A program made the position numbers and the translations under genes. The notes under the pieces were generated by a model. That model made no database searches and was not told where the DNA came from. It saw only the letters and a program-made list of their open reading frames with translations. Below, piece by piece: positions 48,399 to 57,380 of a stretch of 64,000 nt of DNA. The DNA is from Deltaproteobacteria bacterium HGW-Deltaproteobacteria-19 (GTDB lineage Bacteria; Desulfobacterota; Syntrophia; Syntrophales; PHBD01), in the NCBI GenBank assembly GCA_002841865.1, contig PHBD01000003.1, positions 60,530 to 124,529 of the forward strand, given 5' to 3'. Numbering within the stretch: the first letter of the stretch is position 1; every line of letters begins with the position of its first letter.

Positions 48399-50588
48399 TC
48401 ATACCGCCGCTTTCCCCGACACCCCCAGTCCCTGCCGGATTTTTTCCAGAATCGCCTTCTCGGTCCTCGAAAAATGGCCGTCCGCATCGGCGATCTGCCG
48501 CCCCAGAGCCAGGGCTTCCAGTCGATCCTCCGGCTTCCGGATCAGTTTCCCCAGGGCCTTGAGGGCTCTCGCCTCATCGGCCTGAAGCACCATGGCCTGC
48601 ATCTTCACCATGTCCTTGAACACGGCGGGCCTGGTTTCGCTGAAGATCGGATGGGACAGGGCAACCTTCTCGGCGGCGGCGTACTCGGTCCGGTCGAAGA
48701 TCCGGTCCGCCATCGTGACGGCCATCATGACCCGGATCAGTCCTTCGGCCTGGCCTCCGCTCTCAAAAGCTTTCTCGATCTCCTCGGGAACGCAGGACGC
48801 CGGTATATCTCCCGCAGTATCGCAGAGTTCGTCGCGCCCGCCGAGAAAGGCCTGGTGAAGGATCTCCCGGCCATAGATCGAGCGAAAGAGCGTTTCCTGG
48901 TGGCGGTCCCGGGTGTCACGGTAGAGGTTGAGCGTGTCCACGATAACCTTGTTCATCTGTTTTTCAAGGCCCACGAGCGGATTTTCGGGGGACACGGGCC
49001 GCCGCGTCTTCCGGACCATATCGGCGACGGATTTCAGGGGCCGGATGGCCGGGTTGAGGTCAGAAAATATGTACCGCTGAAAACGCAGGGGATGCGACTG
49101 CTTGAAGATCTCAGCGGACAGATCGGTGACCGTCATCTGGAGCCAGGGCCGGACAAATGTCCTGTAGAGGGTGTCATTCCACTCCGAGACGGCCTTGACC
49201 ACCTGGAAGTCTTCTTCCTCCTGGGCACCTTCGGTACCCAAGGCATAGATGTCCTCGAAGGTCCGCTCCTCGAACCGAGGCTTGAAGTCCGTCTTGCCAA
49301 GGCTGTCGTCCCCCTCTTTGATGACCATCTCGTAGAGTCCCGGAGCGAGGTACTCGATCATGTCGAAATTCCCAATAATTTCCTTGTGTTCCTTCTGGGC
49401 GACGGCGCCGGAGACGAATATGCCCAGGTGGCCGATGTCGGAATGGACGATATAGACGATCACCTGGCCGTGTTGTCGGATGTCCTCCGCCGATTCGTAT
49501 ACCCGGGTGATCCAGCCCAGAGCCTGCTGGGGCGGCGTGATGTTGTCCCCCTGGGATGCAAAGACCAGGATGGGATTGCGAATGTGCTTGAGGCTCAGCT
49601 TCTGCCCCTCCCGGAGTTCCAGGTCGCCCCGTTCCAGCTTGTTTCCTACGAAGAGGTTGTTGACGATAAAGTGGATCTCCTCGCTGTTCATCATGAAAAA
49701 TCCGCCCCACCAGCGCTCGAACTTGAGGTAGCGCTCCTCTTCCGAGTCAATCTGGGAGTAGAGATTGTACTGCTTGCTCCAGAAGGTGTTCGCCGGATTG
49801 AGGGACTCGAAATTGGAAACCAGGTTGGCCCCGTCGAACTTGCCGTTCCCCAGGTCGCTGAGGAAGGTATTCATCCAGACCCCTCCGCCAAGTCCGCCCT
49901 TGTAGCGCATGGGGTTCGCGCCCTCGACGCCGGCCCAGTAGGAAAGGGGCGCGCCGTTGAGAACGAGGGGACCCACCAGGTCCGGCCGGTCGGCGCAGAG
50001 GAGCGCCGCCGCCCATCCCGCCTGGCAGTTGCCCATGATGGCCGGCTTGTCCAGGTTCGGATGACGCGCCAGCACCTCCTCGACGAACTTCACCTCCGCA
50101 TCCTCCACGTCGGCTAACGTCTGTCCCGGCATCGGCTCCGTGAAAAACAGGATGAAGTACACCGGGTGGCCGTTGGTGAGGGCCATGCCGATCTCCGAAT
50201 CCCTCTTGGATCCGCCGATCCCCGGCCCGTGACCGGCCCTCGGATCGATAATGATGATGGGCCGCTTGGGGAGGACCTTGACGTAAGTCCCGGCCCGCCG
50301 CTCATTCCTGATTTTTCTCTGCTCCTCCTCCGCCCGCCGGTCGACGATGCGCACCAGGGCGTAATTCACCGGCCGCTTGAATTGGCGGCCGTCCAGAATC
50401 ATCTCGTACCGGAACGTGAGAACGGGCGGCTGCCCATCCTTGAGGTGATCGACATAGGCGTTCCCGCGCTTCCGCATCGCATCCATGAAAAGGACCGATC
50501 GTTGCCACGCATCGGTCCAGTATTCCCAGGCGTCCTTGAACGCACCTGTCTGGCCTGTGAAGGCCTCGTGAAGGTTTTCCTTTTCCAT
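48399..50588 (-). CDS. DUF3141 PhaC-like alpha/beta hydrolase with TerB-like tail
   Basis: A 729-residue protein. Residues about 100-410 form an alpha/beta hydrolase related to polyhydroxyalkanoate synthase with the nucleophile motif GNCQAGW (Cys188, not Ser), the acidic and His residues probably in the HSDIGHLGIF segment near 390. Residues about 600-729 look like a TerB/DUF533-type helical domain (TRPAVFKDMVKMQAMVL... ADADGHFSRTEKAIL). The whole matches DUF3141, found in many proteobacteria and likely acting on thioesters, by analogy with PhaC. ATG 50588 has GAAGGTTTTCC upstream. Confidence 0.8.
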   Translation of the reverse strand: MEKENLHEAFTGQTGAFKDAWEYWTDAWQRSVLFMDAMRKRGNAYVDHLKDGQPPVLTFRYEMILDGRQFKRPVNYALVRIVDRRAEEEQRKIRNERRAGTYVKVLPKRPIIIIDPRAGHGPGIGGSKRDSEIGMALTNGHPVYFILFFTEPMPGQTLADVEDAEVKFVEEVLARHPNLDKPAIMGNCQAGWAAALLCADRPDLVGPLVLNGAPLSYWAGVEGANPMRYKGGLGGGVWMNTFLSDLGNGKFDGANLVSNFESLNPANTFWSKQYNLYSQIDSEEERYLKFERWWGGFFMMNSEEIHFIVNNLFVGNKLERGDLELREGQKLSLKHIRNPILVFASQGDNITPPQQALGWITRVYESAEDIRQHGQVIVYIVHSDIGHLGIFVSGAVAQKEHKEIIGNFDMIEYLAPGLYEMVIKEGDDSLGKTDFKPRFEERTFEDIYALGTEGAQEEEDFQVVKAVSEWNDTLYRTFVRPWLQMTVTDLSAEIFKQSHPLRFQRYIFSDLNPAIRPLKSVADMVRKTRRPVSPENPLVGLEKQMNKVIVDTLNLYRDTRDRHQETLFRSIYGREILHQAFLGGRDELCDTAGDIPASCVPEEIEKAFESGGQAEGLIRVMMAVTMADRIFDRTEYAAAEKVALSHPIFSETRPAVFKDMVKMQAMVLQADEARALKALGKLIRKPEDRLEALALGRQIADADGHFSRTEKAILEKIRQGLGVSGKAAV

Positions 50589-51151
50589 ATATATACCTTT
50601 CCGTACTTTTTTTACGATTCGGGTAAATCCTCCGTTGGACTCTGCTTTCTTCTCTTACGACTGCCTATACAACAACGAATCGGACCACCTGGTAAAGGAA
50701 AAAATGAGAGAGCGGCCTGCATCGGGAGAGAAATGGAAAGGGGAAAGGAAAAGGGTCCAGGCGACCCAAGGCATTCATTGACTATCTATCGGACGTTTGT
50801 TACATTAACTTTAAGCGTGAATGCTGTTAAGGAGTTTCCTTGGTATTTCTTTTTATCGGCAACCGTTTTTCGTCCCTCCTGACACCCAGCAAACTCAAGG
50901 TTCTCTTCTTTCATTATTGAACCCGCCCGGGGAAGTATTTCCGATCCCGCCGGCGAGGGGTTCATCGCGGGAGTCCTTTCATGAACCGATGGTACCGGAA
51001 GCTACCCTCGCCGGACCCCGGGGGAGAGGATCCATCCCCGGGGGAAACCGGGGGAGTGCGCCTTCCCGGGCATACCCCACAACGCCGGAATCACGGGGAG
51101 GCTTGCGCCTTCCCATCAGAATCCATTCCATGAAACCAAGGGGGTGAGACC
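50589..51151. promoter_or_regulatory. Long leader with a sigma-70-like promoter and GC-rich hairpins
   Basis: TTGACT (50778-50783), a 17-base spacer and TACATT (50801-50806) form a good promoter pointing right. The 340-base leader to the next gene has no coding sequence but carries repeated CCCCGGGGG (51017-51025 and 51036-51044) and hairpins such as GGGGAGGC-TTGC-GCCTTCCC (51095-51114). A structured 5' UTR is likely. Confidence 0.45.
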
Positions 51152-51409
51152 ATGCTCTTCATGATGATCTGTACCTGGGATCCCCAGGATGAACGGGAAG
51201 TCCGGACAAGGAGGGCCACCTGGGAATGGCCCCCGGATGTCAAGGTCATCTACGAGTTTTACGATCTCCAGGGCCTGCGGACGATCTACGTGGTCGACAC
51301 GGACGCCAAGGGGCTCATCGCCGCCCGGGCGGCCTGGATCGACTTGCTCCAGTTCGAGACGTTCCCCGTGTATCCCATCGGGGAAACGAAGGCGAGGCTG
51401 TCCGGGTAG
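51152..51409 (+). CDS. Small protein of the DUF3303 type
   Basis: An 85-residue protein with MLFMMICTWDPQDEREVRTR at the start and VIYEFYDLQGLRTIYVVDTD, an alternating strand-helix-strand pattern (ferredoxin-like dabb fold) like DUF3303. These small proteins often accompany metabolic operons but their role is not established. AAGGGGGTGAGACC supplies the ribosome binding site. It is followed by another small gene after 41 bases and shares a terminator with it. Confidence 0.65.
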   Translation: MLFMMICTWDPQDEREVRTRRATWEWPPDVKVIYEFYDLQGLRTIYVVDTDAKGLIAARAAWIDLLQFETFPVYPIGETKARLSG

Positions 51410-51450
51410 GACGGTCGCCGACCCTTCGCTCCGGAAAGGAGGAATGCGCC

Positions 51451-51633
51451 ATGACAAATGTGGAATTGACTCCGGAAGAGGCGAAACTTCTTCTCGAGGT
51501 TCTGGAACGCTACTACCCGGCCCTCCGGATCGAGGTTGCGAACACGGACGACCGGGAGTTCCGCCGGGCCCTGAAAGCGAGGGAAACCTTCATGAAGGAC
51601 ATGATCACCCGGCTGAAAGCCGCGGGGGCCTGA
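51451..51633 (+). CDS. Small acidic-helix protein (60 aa)
   Basis: A 60-residue ORF with AAAGGAGG seven bases before its ATG, MTNVELTPEEAKLLLEVLER at the start and a second helix with EFRRALKARETFMKDM. It looks like a helix-hairpin protein; conserved small proteins beginning 'ELT.EEa..L...L' occur beside DUF3303 genes. I do not know the function. It is probably co-transcribed with the previous gene; a terminator follows at 51694. Confidence 0.6.
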   Translation: MTNVELTPEEAKLLLEVLERYYPALRIEVANTDDREFRRALKARETFMKDMITRLKAAGA

Positions 51634-51693
51634 AGAAAATTGGGAATGAGGGCGTTTTCAGCGCCCTCGGATCCTTCCCCGGGAACCGGAACG

Positions 51694-51726
51694 AAAGGGA
51701 AGCGGCGCCGACCGTTTCCCTTTTTT
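51694..51726 (+). terminator. Intrinsic terminator
   Basis: AAAGGGAAGCGG pairs with CCGTTTCCCTTT (11 of 12) around CGCCGA, followed by TTTTTTGC. It ends the two-gene DUF3303 unit. Confidence 0.8.
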
Positions 51727-51807
51727 GCATCTCCGGACAGCGCCGTCCCTCCAGGGGTGCACCACCCGTCGTAATCAGACCGCGTCCGCGTATTTTTACG
51801 GAAATAT

Positions 51808-51836
51808 TTGATTCGTTTGTCTGTTTCCAGTATTAG
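51808..51836 (+). promoter_or_regulatory. Putative promoter of the 51939 gene
   Basis: TTGATT (51808-51813), a 17-base spacer and TATTAG (51831-51836) lie about 100 bases upstream of the small membrane protein. Each hexamer matches consensus at four of six positions. Confidence 0.45.
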
Positions 51837-51938
51837 AAGACGTCCGCATCGTCCGGGGACGGGTCCATCGGCCCCGGCGTTCATTCAGGTCCATAATCCA
51901 CCGCCATGACGGCGAATCCGGGATTCCAGGAGATCCTC

Positions 51939-52220
51939 ATGCCTCGTATCGACAGCTTCTTCTCCCGCCACCTGCCCTGGCTTGTCGCCGGCCCGCCTCT
52001 GTTTGTCATCGCCGCCTTCCTGTTCAAAATCGTCATCGGGTACGACGGCGTCTGCCGGGGACAGGAAAGTGCCCGGGCATGCGGTTTCACGGAGTACCTG
52101 GCCTTCCACTGGTCGCCCTTCGAACCGGCCAACATGGCGGCCTATGGCCTCGCGGGACTGATCCTCGCGGCCTGGCTGGCCGTGTGGATCCCCGTCCTGG
52201 TGATGCGCCGCCGGTCCTGA
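51939..52220 (+). CDS. Small membrane protein (93 aa)
   Basis: A 93-residue protein with two transmembrane helices (about 12-34 and 65-87) and a short loop containing two cysteines (GVCRGQESARACGF), which could form a disulfide outside the cytoplasm. CAGGAGATCCTC precedes ATG 51939; the frame from 51906 adds eleven residues with no good start signal. Alone between two terminator/promoter elements. I do not recognise the family. Confidence 0.6.
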   Translation: MPRIDSFFSRHLPWLVAGPPLFVIAAFLFKIVIGYDGVCRGQESARACGFTEYLAFHWSPFEPANMAAYGLAGLILAAWLAVWIPVLVMRRRS

Positions 52221-52373
52221 CGAAACTCCCGGCCTCCGCCGGATCCCTCAAGGGCATCACGAAGACGCCCCCCGGGGATCAGGATCTTCCAAGGCGCAAA
52301 CCCGGCGGCCATCCACAATCGGCTGCGGGACCCCACACTCGACCATGAAATCACAGGAGAAAGAAGCGCGGCT

Positions 52374-53114
52374 TCAGAGCACCCGTGTGCGCTGGAGCCG
52401 GGATGGCTGGAGCCACTTGTTCCGGTATCCGTCGTAGAACCACTTGTCCGGAAATCCCCGCTTTTTCAGAAAAGTCGGGTTCTCCGTCCAGGAGAGGAGA
52501 TCTTCGTAGGCCATGTGGATCCGGCGGAAGGCCTCGGCATCCCCCCCCCTATCGGGGTGGTGGGTCTTGGCCTGCCTCCGGTACGCGTTCTTGATGACAT
52601 CTTGGACATCGGCGGATTCGAGGCTGGATCGGTCCAGTTTCAGGTGGACCAGGGAGATGCCGCGGACGGCGGGGATCCGTATTTCCTCGGGCCGGAACGT
52701 CCCCGTCCAGTCGTTGCGGATGGCCTGTTCGAGAACCATCCGCGATGCCATGTAACGCTTGTTCGTCCGGCGCTTCTCGGCCCACCAGATGTCCCCCAGG
52801 AGATTCGCCATGCGGCTGAAGGCGTCGGCGGGGTCCTGTCCCGGTGTGCGGGGATGGAAGAAGCTGAAGACCTCGTTGCACCCGTAAGGCAGGAGGTCCA
52901 TGATGATGAGCCGGTCGGAAAAATAGAATGTCGCGTAGCGGGTGTTCAGGGCCTGGATGAGGCCGGTCCTCATATCCAGCTTCAGGCGGAGGCGAAGCCG
53001 GCAGTCGGCGGAGCAGTACCGCTTCCGCCCCATGTTTTCCGTTGTCCCGCAGGACAGGCAGCGGTTGATTTTCTTCTCGTTCTTCTTCTTTTTGATCGGC
53101 ACCAGCGCATTCAT
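52374..53114 (-). CDS. J-domain protein with N-terminal zinc-ribbon-like motif
   Basis: A 246-residue protein with a basic N-terminus, two CxxC-type pairs (NRCLSCGTTE and RYCSADCRLR at about residues 17-40) forming a probable zinc ribbon, a central helical part, and a C-terminal J domain (about 165-220) with the HPD motif in AKTHHPDRGGD. It should recruit an Hsp70 to a specific client. The C-terminal location of the J domain is unusual compared with canonical DnaJ. GGAGAACC precedes ATG 53114. No dnaK/grpE nearby. Confidence 0.8.
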   Translation of the reverse strand: MNALVPIKKKKNEKKINRCLSCGTTENMGRKRYCSADCRLRLRLKLDMRTGLIQALNTRYATFYFSDRLIIMDLLPYGCNEVFSFFHPRTPGQDPADAFSRMANLLGDIWWAEKRRTNKRYMASRMVLEQAIRNDWTGTFRPEEIRIPAVRGISLVHLKLDRSSLESADVQDVIKNAYRRQAKTHHPDRGGDAEAFRRIHMAYEDLLSWTENPTFLKKRGFPDKWFYDGYRNKWLQPSRLQRTRVL

Positions 53115-53227
53115 GGTTTGGTTCTCCGGGCGCCCCTATAGCACAACCTTCCCACGGGGAAAAGCCCCGTCAAAACGGATTTCGCCTCCAAAAGAAAACC
53201 GGTCGGAGGGAGGTGCATATGACTCGG

Positions 53228-54409
53228 CTACCGGCATCCCCGGCCGCCGAGCGTCGATTCCAGCTCGGCGATCCGGCGCAGTTTGTCGACGCTCTCGACG
53301 ACGGCGGCAGATGCCCGGTCGATTTCCTCCCCGGTGTTGGCCTTTCCCAGGCTGAACCGGACCGTTCCGGTTGCCCAATCCCGCGGAACACCAAGGGCTT
53401 CGATGACATGAGAGATCTTCACCGTCCCGGCGCCGCAGGCGGCTCCCGCCGAGATGGCGATTCCCCGATTGTCCAGTTCCCTGACCAGTTCATCCCCCTT
53501 GATCCCCTGGAAGGAGACATTGAGGATGTGCGGGAGCCGGTGCACCGGGTGAGTGTTGACGCGGACATCCTCCACGGCGGTCAGGATCGCCTGTTCCAGC
53601 CGATCCCGCAGGGCCCCCAGGCGATCCAGGTGGACAGCCATGTCCCGGAGGGCGATCTCGCAGGCCTTCCCGAGCCCCACGATGGCCGGCACGTTTTCCG
53701 TCCCCGCCCGGCGCTCCCCCTCCTGGTGCCCGCCGAACTGAGCAGCTTGAATACGCGTTCCCCGCCGGATATAGAGGGCCCCGACTCCCTTGGGGGCATG
53801 GATCTTGTGTCCTGCAACGGAGAGAAGATCCACCGCCAGGTCATCAACGTCGAAGGGTATTTTCCCGACTGTCTGGACGGCATCGGTGTGCATGAGGATG
53901 CCCCTCTCCCGGGCGAGGGCGCTGATCGCGGCAATGGGGGCAATCGTTCCGGTCTCGTTGTTGCCGTGCATGACGGAGACGAGGAAGGTCCGCCCGGTTA
54001 AGGCCTTCCGGACTTCCTCCGGGTCGACAAGGCCTTCTCCGTCCACGGGAACGTATGTCACCCGGAACCCGCGGCCCTCGAGAAAGCGGCAGGTGTTCAT
54101 AACGGCCGGGTGTTCGACGGCCGACGTGACGATCTCATCCTTCCCATCTTCCTTCGCCCACGCCGTCCCCAGGATGGCGAGGTTGTCCGCCTCGGTTCCC
54201 CCTCCGGTAAAGACGATCTCCCCGGGATCGGCACCGAGCAGGCAGGCCACCTTTTCCCGGGCCTCCTCCACCGCCTCCCGCGCTTCCCGGCCGAAGCGGT
54301 GGACACTCGAGGGATTTCCGAACACATTGGCAAAGAATCGCATCATCGCCGCCAGCACCTCCGCATCGACGGGGGTGGTGGCGCTGTGGTCCAGGTAGAC
54401 GTGCTCCAT
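53228..54409 (-). CDS. Cysteine desulfurase (NifS/IscS family)
   Basis: A 393-residue PLP-dependent cysteine desulfurase. Visible motifs are MHGNNETGTIAPI, the PLP Lys in SVAGHKIHAPKGVGAL, and the mobile-loop catalytic Cys in GAACGAGTVKISHV. Together with length this fits the NifS/IscS group that supplies sulfur for Fe-S clusters or tRNA thiolation. AAAAGGAGAG precedes ATG 54409. No IscU or NifU gene is adjacent, so which pathway it serves is open; the nearby Fe-S protein at 55.9 kb may be a client. Confidence 0.85.
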   Translation of the reverse strand: MEHVYLDHSATTPVDAEVLAAMMRFFANVFGNPSSVHRFGREAREAVEEAREKVACLLGADPGEIVFTGGGTEADNLAILGTAWAKEDGKDEIVTSAVEHPAVMNTCRFLEGRGFRVTYVPVDGEGLVDPEEVRKALTGRTFLVSVMHGNNETGTIAPIAAISALARERGILMHTDAVQTVGKIPFDVDDLAVDLLSVAGHKIHAPKGVGALYIRRGTRIQAAQFGGHQEGERRAGTENVPAIVGLGKACEIALRDMAVHLDRLGALRDRLEQAILTAVEDVRVNTHPVHRLPHILNVSFQGIKGDELVRELDNRGIAISAGAACGAGTVKISHVIEALGVPRDWATGTVRFSLGKANTGEEIDRASAAVVESVDKLRRIAELESTLGGRGCR

Positions 54410-54659
54410 GATCTCTCCTTTTCTGATAAAAGCCTGCCCCGCCTCGGTGACCGCCCCCGCACCGACAGCACAGCATCCGGCCGTTTTGCCGGGTCGCTCC
54501 TCTTGGGGCGGGAATTATATAGAGAATGTCCCTCTTTTCCCACCAAAAAGGCTCCTCCTTGACGGAAGGACCGGCCTGTGGCACGTTCCCGGGGACCATG
54601 GAACAAGACTTCATTCTGCAGGAAAGACGGCAGGAATCGCAGAAAGGACGAGCAACCGA

Positions 54660-55178
54660 ATGAGTGTGAATGCTGCGTTTCGGATTGATATGATGACCCA
54701 GCAGGACATCCCGGACCTGCGAGAAATCGTGACAGCCTGGGTGCGGAAGGATGGACGGCCGATCGCGGATGAAATCGAGCGGACCATGGCGATTCTGCGG
54801 GCGGCAGCCAAGGGGAACGGTGATGTTTATCTCGTAGCCCGGGATGCTGATGGAAAGCCGGTGGGCGTCATGGGATGCGGATCTCCCGACGACCGCTTTC
54901 TCCCCTTCCGGTCGTCGCCGGAGGCGCGGGCGGCAGGCCTGAAGACGGCGTTTCTATCGCCGGACATCCGTGGAAGAGGCCTCGGGAAGCAACTGTTGGA
55001 GGCCCTCTTCGCAGGCGCCCGGGAAGCCGGATGGACGGAGATGCTCTGGTCGAGCAATCCCCGCTACCGGACCACGGCCTGGAGTTTCTACACCATCCTG
55101 GCGGGAGACCCCGTGGGGATCCTGGAGGACTTTTTTGAGCCGGGTTCCCGGACGCCGGTCTGGCGGAAAGACCTGTAA
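54660..55178 (+). CDS. GNAT family N-acetyltransferase
   Basis: A 172-residue GNAT protein. Motif A reads FLSPDIRGRGLGKQLLEALF, the acetyl-CoA binding loop, with a preceding strand VYLVARDADGKPVGVMG. The start ATG 54660 is selected because it gives a normal N-terminus (FRIDMMTQQDIPDLREIV) while the frame extends upstream without signals. GGACGAGC upstream is a weak ribosome binding site. Acceptor substrate unknown. Divergent from the desulfurase gene. Confidence 0.8.
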   Translation: MSVNAAFRIDMMTQQDIPDLREIVTAWVRKDGRPIADEIERTMAILRAAAKGNGDVYLVARDADGKPVGVMGCGSPDDRFLPFRSSPEARAAGLKTAFLSPDIRGRGLGKQLLEALFAGAREAGWTEMLWSSNPRYRTTAWSFYTILAGDPVGILEDFFEPGSRTPVWRKDL

Positions 55179-55198
55179 CTCCCTTCCTGCCCGATTGC

Positions 55199-55900
55199 TC
55201 AGGACGAAAAGAGTCCCGGCAGCACCTCTCCCGCCGTTCCCCGGATCGATTCGTGATACAGGGAGGACATCTCGTTCGCTTCCGGATTGATCTCGATGCA
55301 CCGGGCTCCGCCGTCCCGGGCGGCCTGGGGAAACCCTGCGGCGGGCCAGACGACGCCGGAGGTGCCGATGCTGACGAAGAGGTCGCAGGACCGGATCGCC
55401 TGCGCGGCCTGCCCCATGACGAAAGAGTCGAGCATGTCGCCGAACCAGGTAATGTCAGGCCTGAGCCAGTTTCCGCAATCCTCGCACCGGTATCGCCGGT
55501 AGGCCTCCCCGATGTCTTCCCGGATGCCGTGCTGCGGGCACCGCAGGCGCCACAGGCTGCCGTGGAGCTCCAGGACCCGCCGGCTCCCCGCCCGCTGGTG
55601 CATGCCGTCGATATTCTGCGTCACCACCGTCACCTGCGGGTGCTCTCCCTCCAGCCGGGCGACGGCTTCGTGTCCGGCATGGGGCTGGCAGGCCAGGACG
55701 GATTTCCGCCGTAATTCGTGAAAACGGAGGACCTTTTCCGGATCGGCGTCGAAGGCGTCCTGGCAGGCGTACTCCTCCCAGCGGTAGGATCTCCAGACGC
55801 CCCCGGCCCCCCGGTAGGTGGGGACGCCGCTTTCCGCGGACATCCCCGCCCCCGTGAAGAACAGGATATGGCGATAGTCTTCCGGACGAATCGTTTTCAT
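55199..55900 (-). CDS. NAD-dependent protein deacylase (Sir2 family)
   Basis: A 233-residue sirtuin that would remove acyl groups from lysines with NAD. GAGMSAESGVPTYRG, TQNIDGMHQRAG and ELHGSLWRLRCPQHG are clear, with catalytic His in the HGS motif. The zinc site is unusual: the first pair reads CPQH and the second CEDC, giving three cysteines and one possible histidine rather than four cysteines. Located just before a Fe-S oxidoreductase on the same strand. GGGGAGCC upstream of ATG 55900 is a ribosome binding site. Confidence 0.85.
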   Translation of the reverse strand: MKTIRPEDYRHILFFTGAGMSAESGVPTYRGAGGVWRSYRWEEYACQDAFDADPEKVLRFHELRRKSVLACQPHAGHEAVARLEGEHPQVTVVTQNIDGMHQRAGSRRVLELHGSLWRLRCPQHGIREDIGEAYRRYRCEDCGNWLRPDITWFGDMLDSFVMGQAAQAIRSCDLFVSIGTSGVVWPAAGFPQAARDGGARCIEINPEANEMSSLYHESIRGTAGEVLPGLFSS

Positions 55901-55921
55901 GTACGGCTCCCCGGATACGCG

Positions 55922-56941
55922 TCAGCCCGCTTTCGGAGCTTCCCGCTGCAGGTCCTCTCCCAGGGCCAGACGGCAGAGGTCGCTCACCATGTACATCTCC
56001 AGGCCCGCCTCCCGGCAGGTCTTTTTCAGCGCATCCAGGCACATGGGGCACAGGAAAGCCATCGCCGAGGCCCCATGAGCCTTTGCGTCTTCGATGTTAA
56101 GGGTCTGGTAGCCGGGATACTTCTCACCCCGCTGCATGAATCCCTTCATCGCCTGCCCGCAGCAGAGCGCCTCCTCCCGATCGTACTTCCGGGCGACCCG
56201 CTCCACACCGATGAGGGCGAAGATCTCGTCCAGGAAGGCCTCCTTATCGGGTGTACCCCGGGAGGCGCAGGGCCGCTGGTAGGCGACCTTCATGCCCAGC
56301 GGCCGGATCTCGGCCCGGCGCGCCTTCAGGGAACGGGCGAGGAATTCGAAGAGGTGGGTCGCCTTGAAGGGCAGCTTCAAACCCAGCCGCGGAACCCAGT
56401 CGGCCATGAGGGCGTAACAGTCGTCGTGGGCGAAGATCACCTCGTCCACCCCCAGGGCGGCATAGCGGTCCAAGAGCGGCTTGACGCCTTCGATCATGAC
56501 CGTTTCGTTGCCCAGGTGGGGGAACAGTACATTGCAGAACCAGAAGCGGCCCTTGAGGACGTCGAGGCCGGCGAAGAGGGAGCCCTTGAAGGCCCAGGGA
56601 GCGATGGGCTCGATGGTGCAGACCGACAGGACGGGGGACTTTACCTTCGGCGGAGTAAAGCCTTCAGGTGCCGTGAATTTTCCCTTGATCGCTGCGAACA
56701 GGTTTGGGTCCACGTAATCCCCCAGGGCCTCCATCCGTTGGAGGATCAGGTCGAAGGGTCGGGCGTCCTGCGGACAGAGCTCGTTGCAGGCGAAGCAGGT
56801 GATGCATTTCCTGAGCCAGTCCACGGGCTCCCCTTTCACCAGCTTCTCGAACTGCCGTCCCCCCTCCTCACGGTCAAAGTCGATGTAGGCGCAACGCCCA
56901 AGGCACTCTCCACAGAAATCGCATTTCGCTGGATCGAACAT
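55922..56941 (-). CDS. CCG-domain Fe-S oxidoreductase (HdrB/HdrD-like)
   Basis: A 339-residue iron-sulfur protein with two N-terminal cluster motifs (CDFCGECLGRC at about 7-17, then CITCFACNELCP near 46-57) and two CCG-type cysteine domains (around DDCYALM ... and CCGQAMKG, with CPMCLDAL near residue 300). It resembles heterodisulfide reductase subunit D/B-like proteins and GlcF-type oxidoreductases common in Desulfobacterota. It may pass electrons to or from a dithiol or quinone; no partner subunit is adjacent. AAGGGGGATAAG precedes ATG 56941. Confidence 0.8.
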   Translation of the reverse strand: MFDPAKCDFCGECLGRCAYIDFDREEGGRQFEKLVKGEPVDWLRKCITCFACNELCPQDARPFDLILQRMEALGDYVDPNLFAAIKGKFTAPEGFTPPKVKSPVLSVCTIEPIAPWAFKGSLFAGLDVLKGRFWFCNVLFPHLGNETVMIEGVKPLLDRYAALGVDEVIFAHDDCYALMADWVPRLGLKLPFKATHLFEFLARSLKARRAEIRPLGMKVAYQRPCASRGTPDKEAFLDEIFALIGVERVARKYDREEALCCGQAMKGFMQRGEKYPGYQTLNIEDAKAHGASAMAFLCPMCLDALKKTCREAGLEMYMVSDLCRLALGEDLQREAPKAG

Positions 56942-57380
56942 CTTATCCCCCTTCTCGCTATGCTCCGCCTTCCCTCAGGCAGACGGAAAAGCAATGGTTC
57001 CCCGGGACAAAAGCCCCTGTGGGCAATTTCAGACTCGCAATGATGCAGGCCCCTTCCTGGCCCCTTGGACTACCTCATTCATCCCCCAAAGGTCAATTGC
57101 AATCCCCGCCGCGGCGAGACGACGTCCTTGCCTGGACCGTTCAAAAGGCCCTTTCTCATTGAGTTTCACAGCGTCTGCAAAAATTTTCCGCGGCGCCGAA
57201 GATGTTGATTGACAAATCAATCAGCGTCTGGCAATTTCTTGCCTCAAGTTCGAATTCACCACTGCCGTACCTTTTTCCATGGTCCCGCCGGATCCGTTCC
57301 GTCCCGAATGGATGCGTGCCCGGGACTTCCCTGAACAAATTGCCGTCTGCGACGGCGAGCGATACGGAAGGAGGAGCGCC
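56942..57380. other. Intergenic region before the acyl-CoA synthetase
   Basis: No gene is supported in these 439 bases; a frame joined to the synthetase from 57279 lacks start signals. The region is likely to hold the synthetase promoter and operator, described separately. Confidence 0.4.
57206..57223. promoter_or_regulatory. Inverted repeat overlapping a TTGACA box, likely operator
   Basis: TGATTG-ACAAAT-CAATCA is a perfect six-base inverted repeat with a six-base spacer and contains TTGACA at 57209-57214, about 170 bases before the acyl-CoA synthetase. Such repeats resemble TetR-family fatty-acid regulators' operators. No clear -10 follows. Confidence 0.45.

Noticed and set aside
48348..50117. 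Plus-strand ORF of 589 residues opposite the DUF3141 gene
   Set aside because: Antisense shadow in GC-rich DNA; the minus-strand gene has a complete family match.
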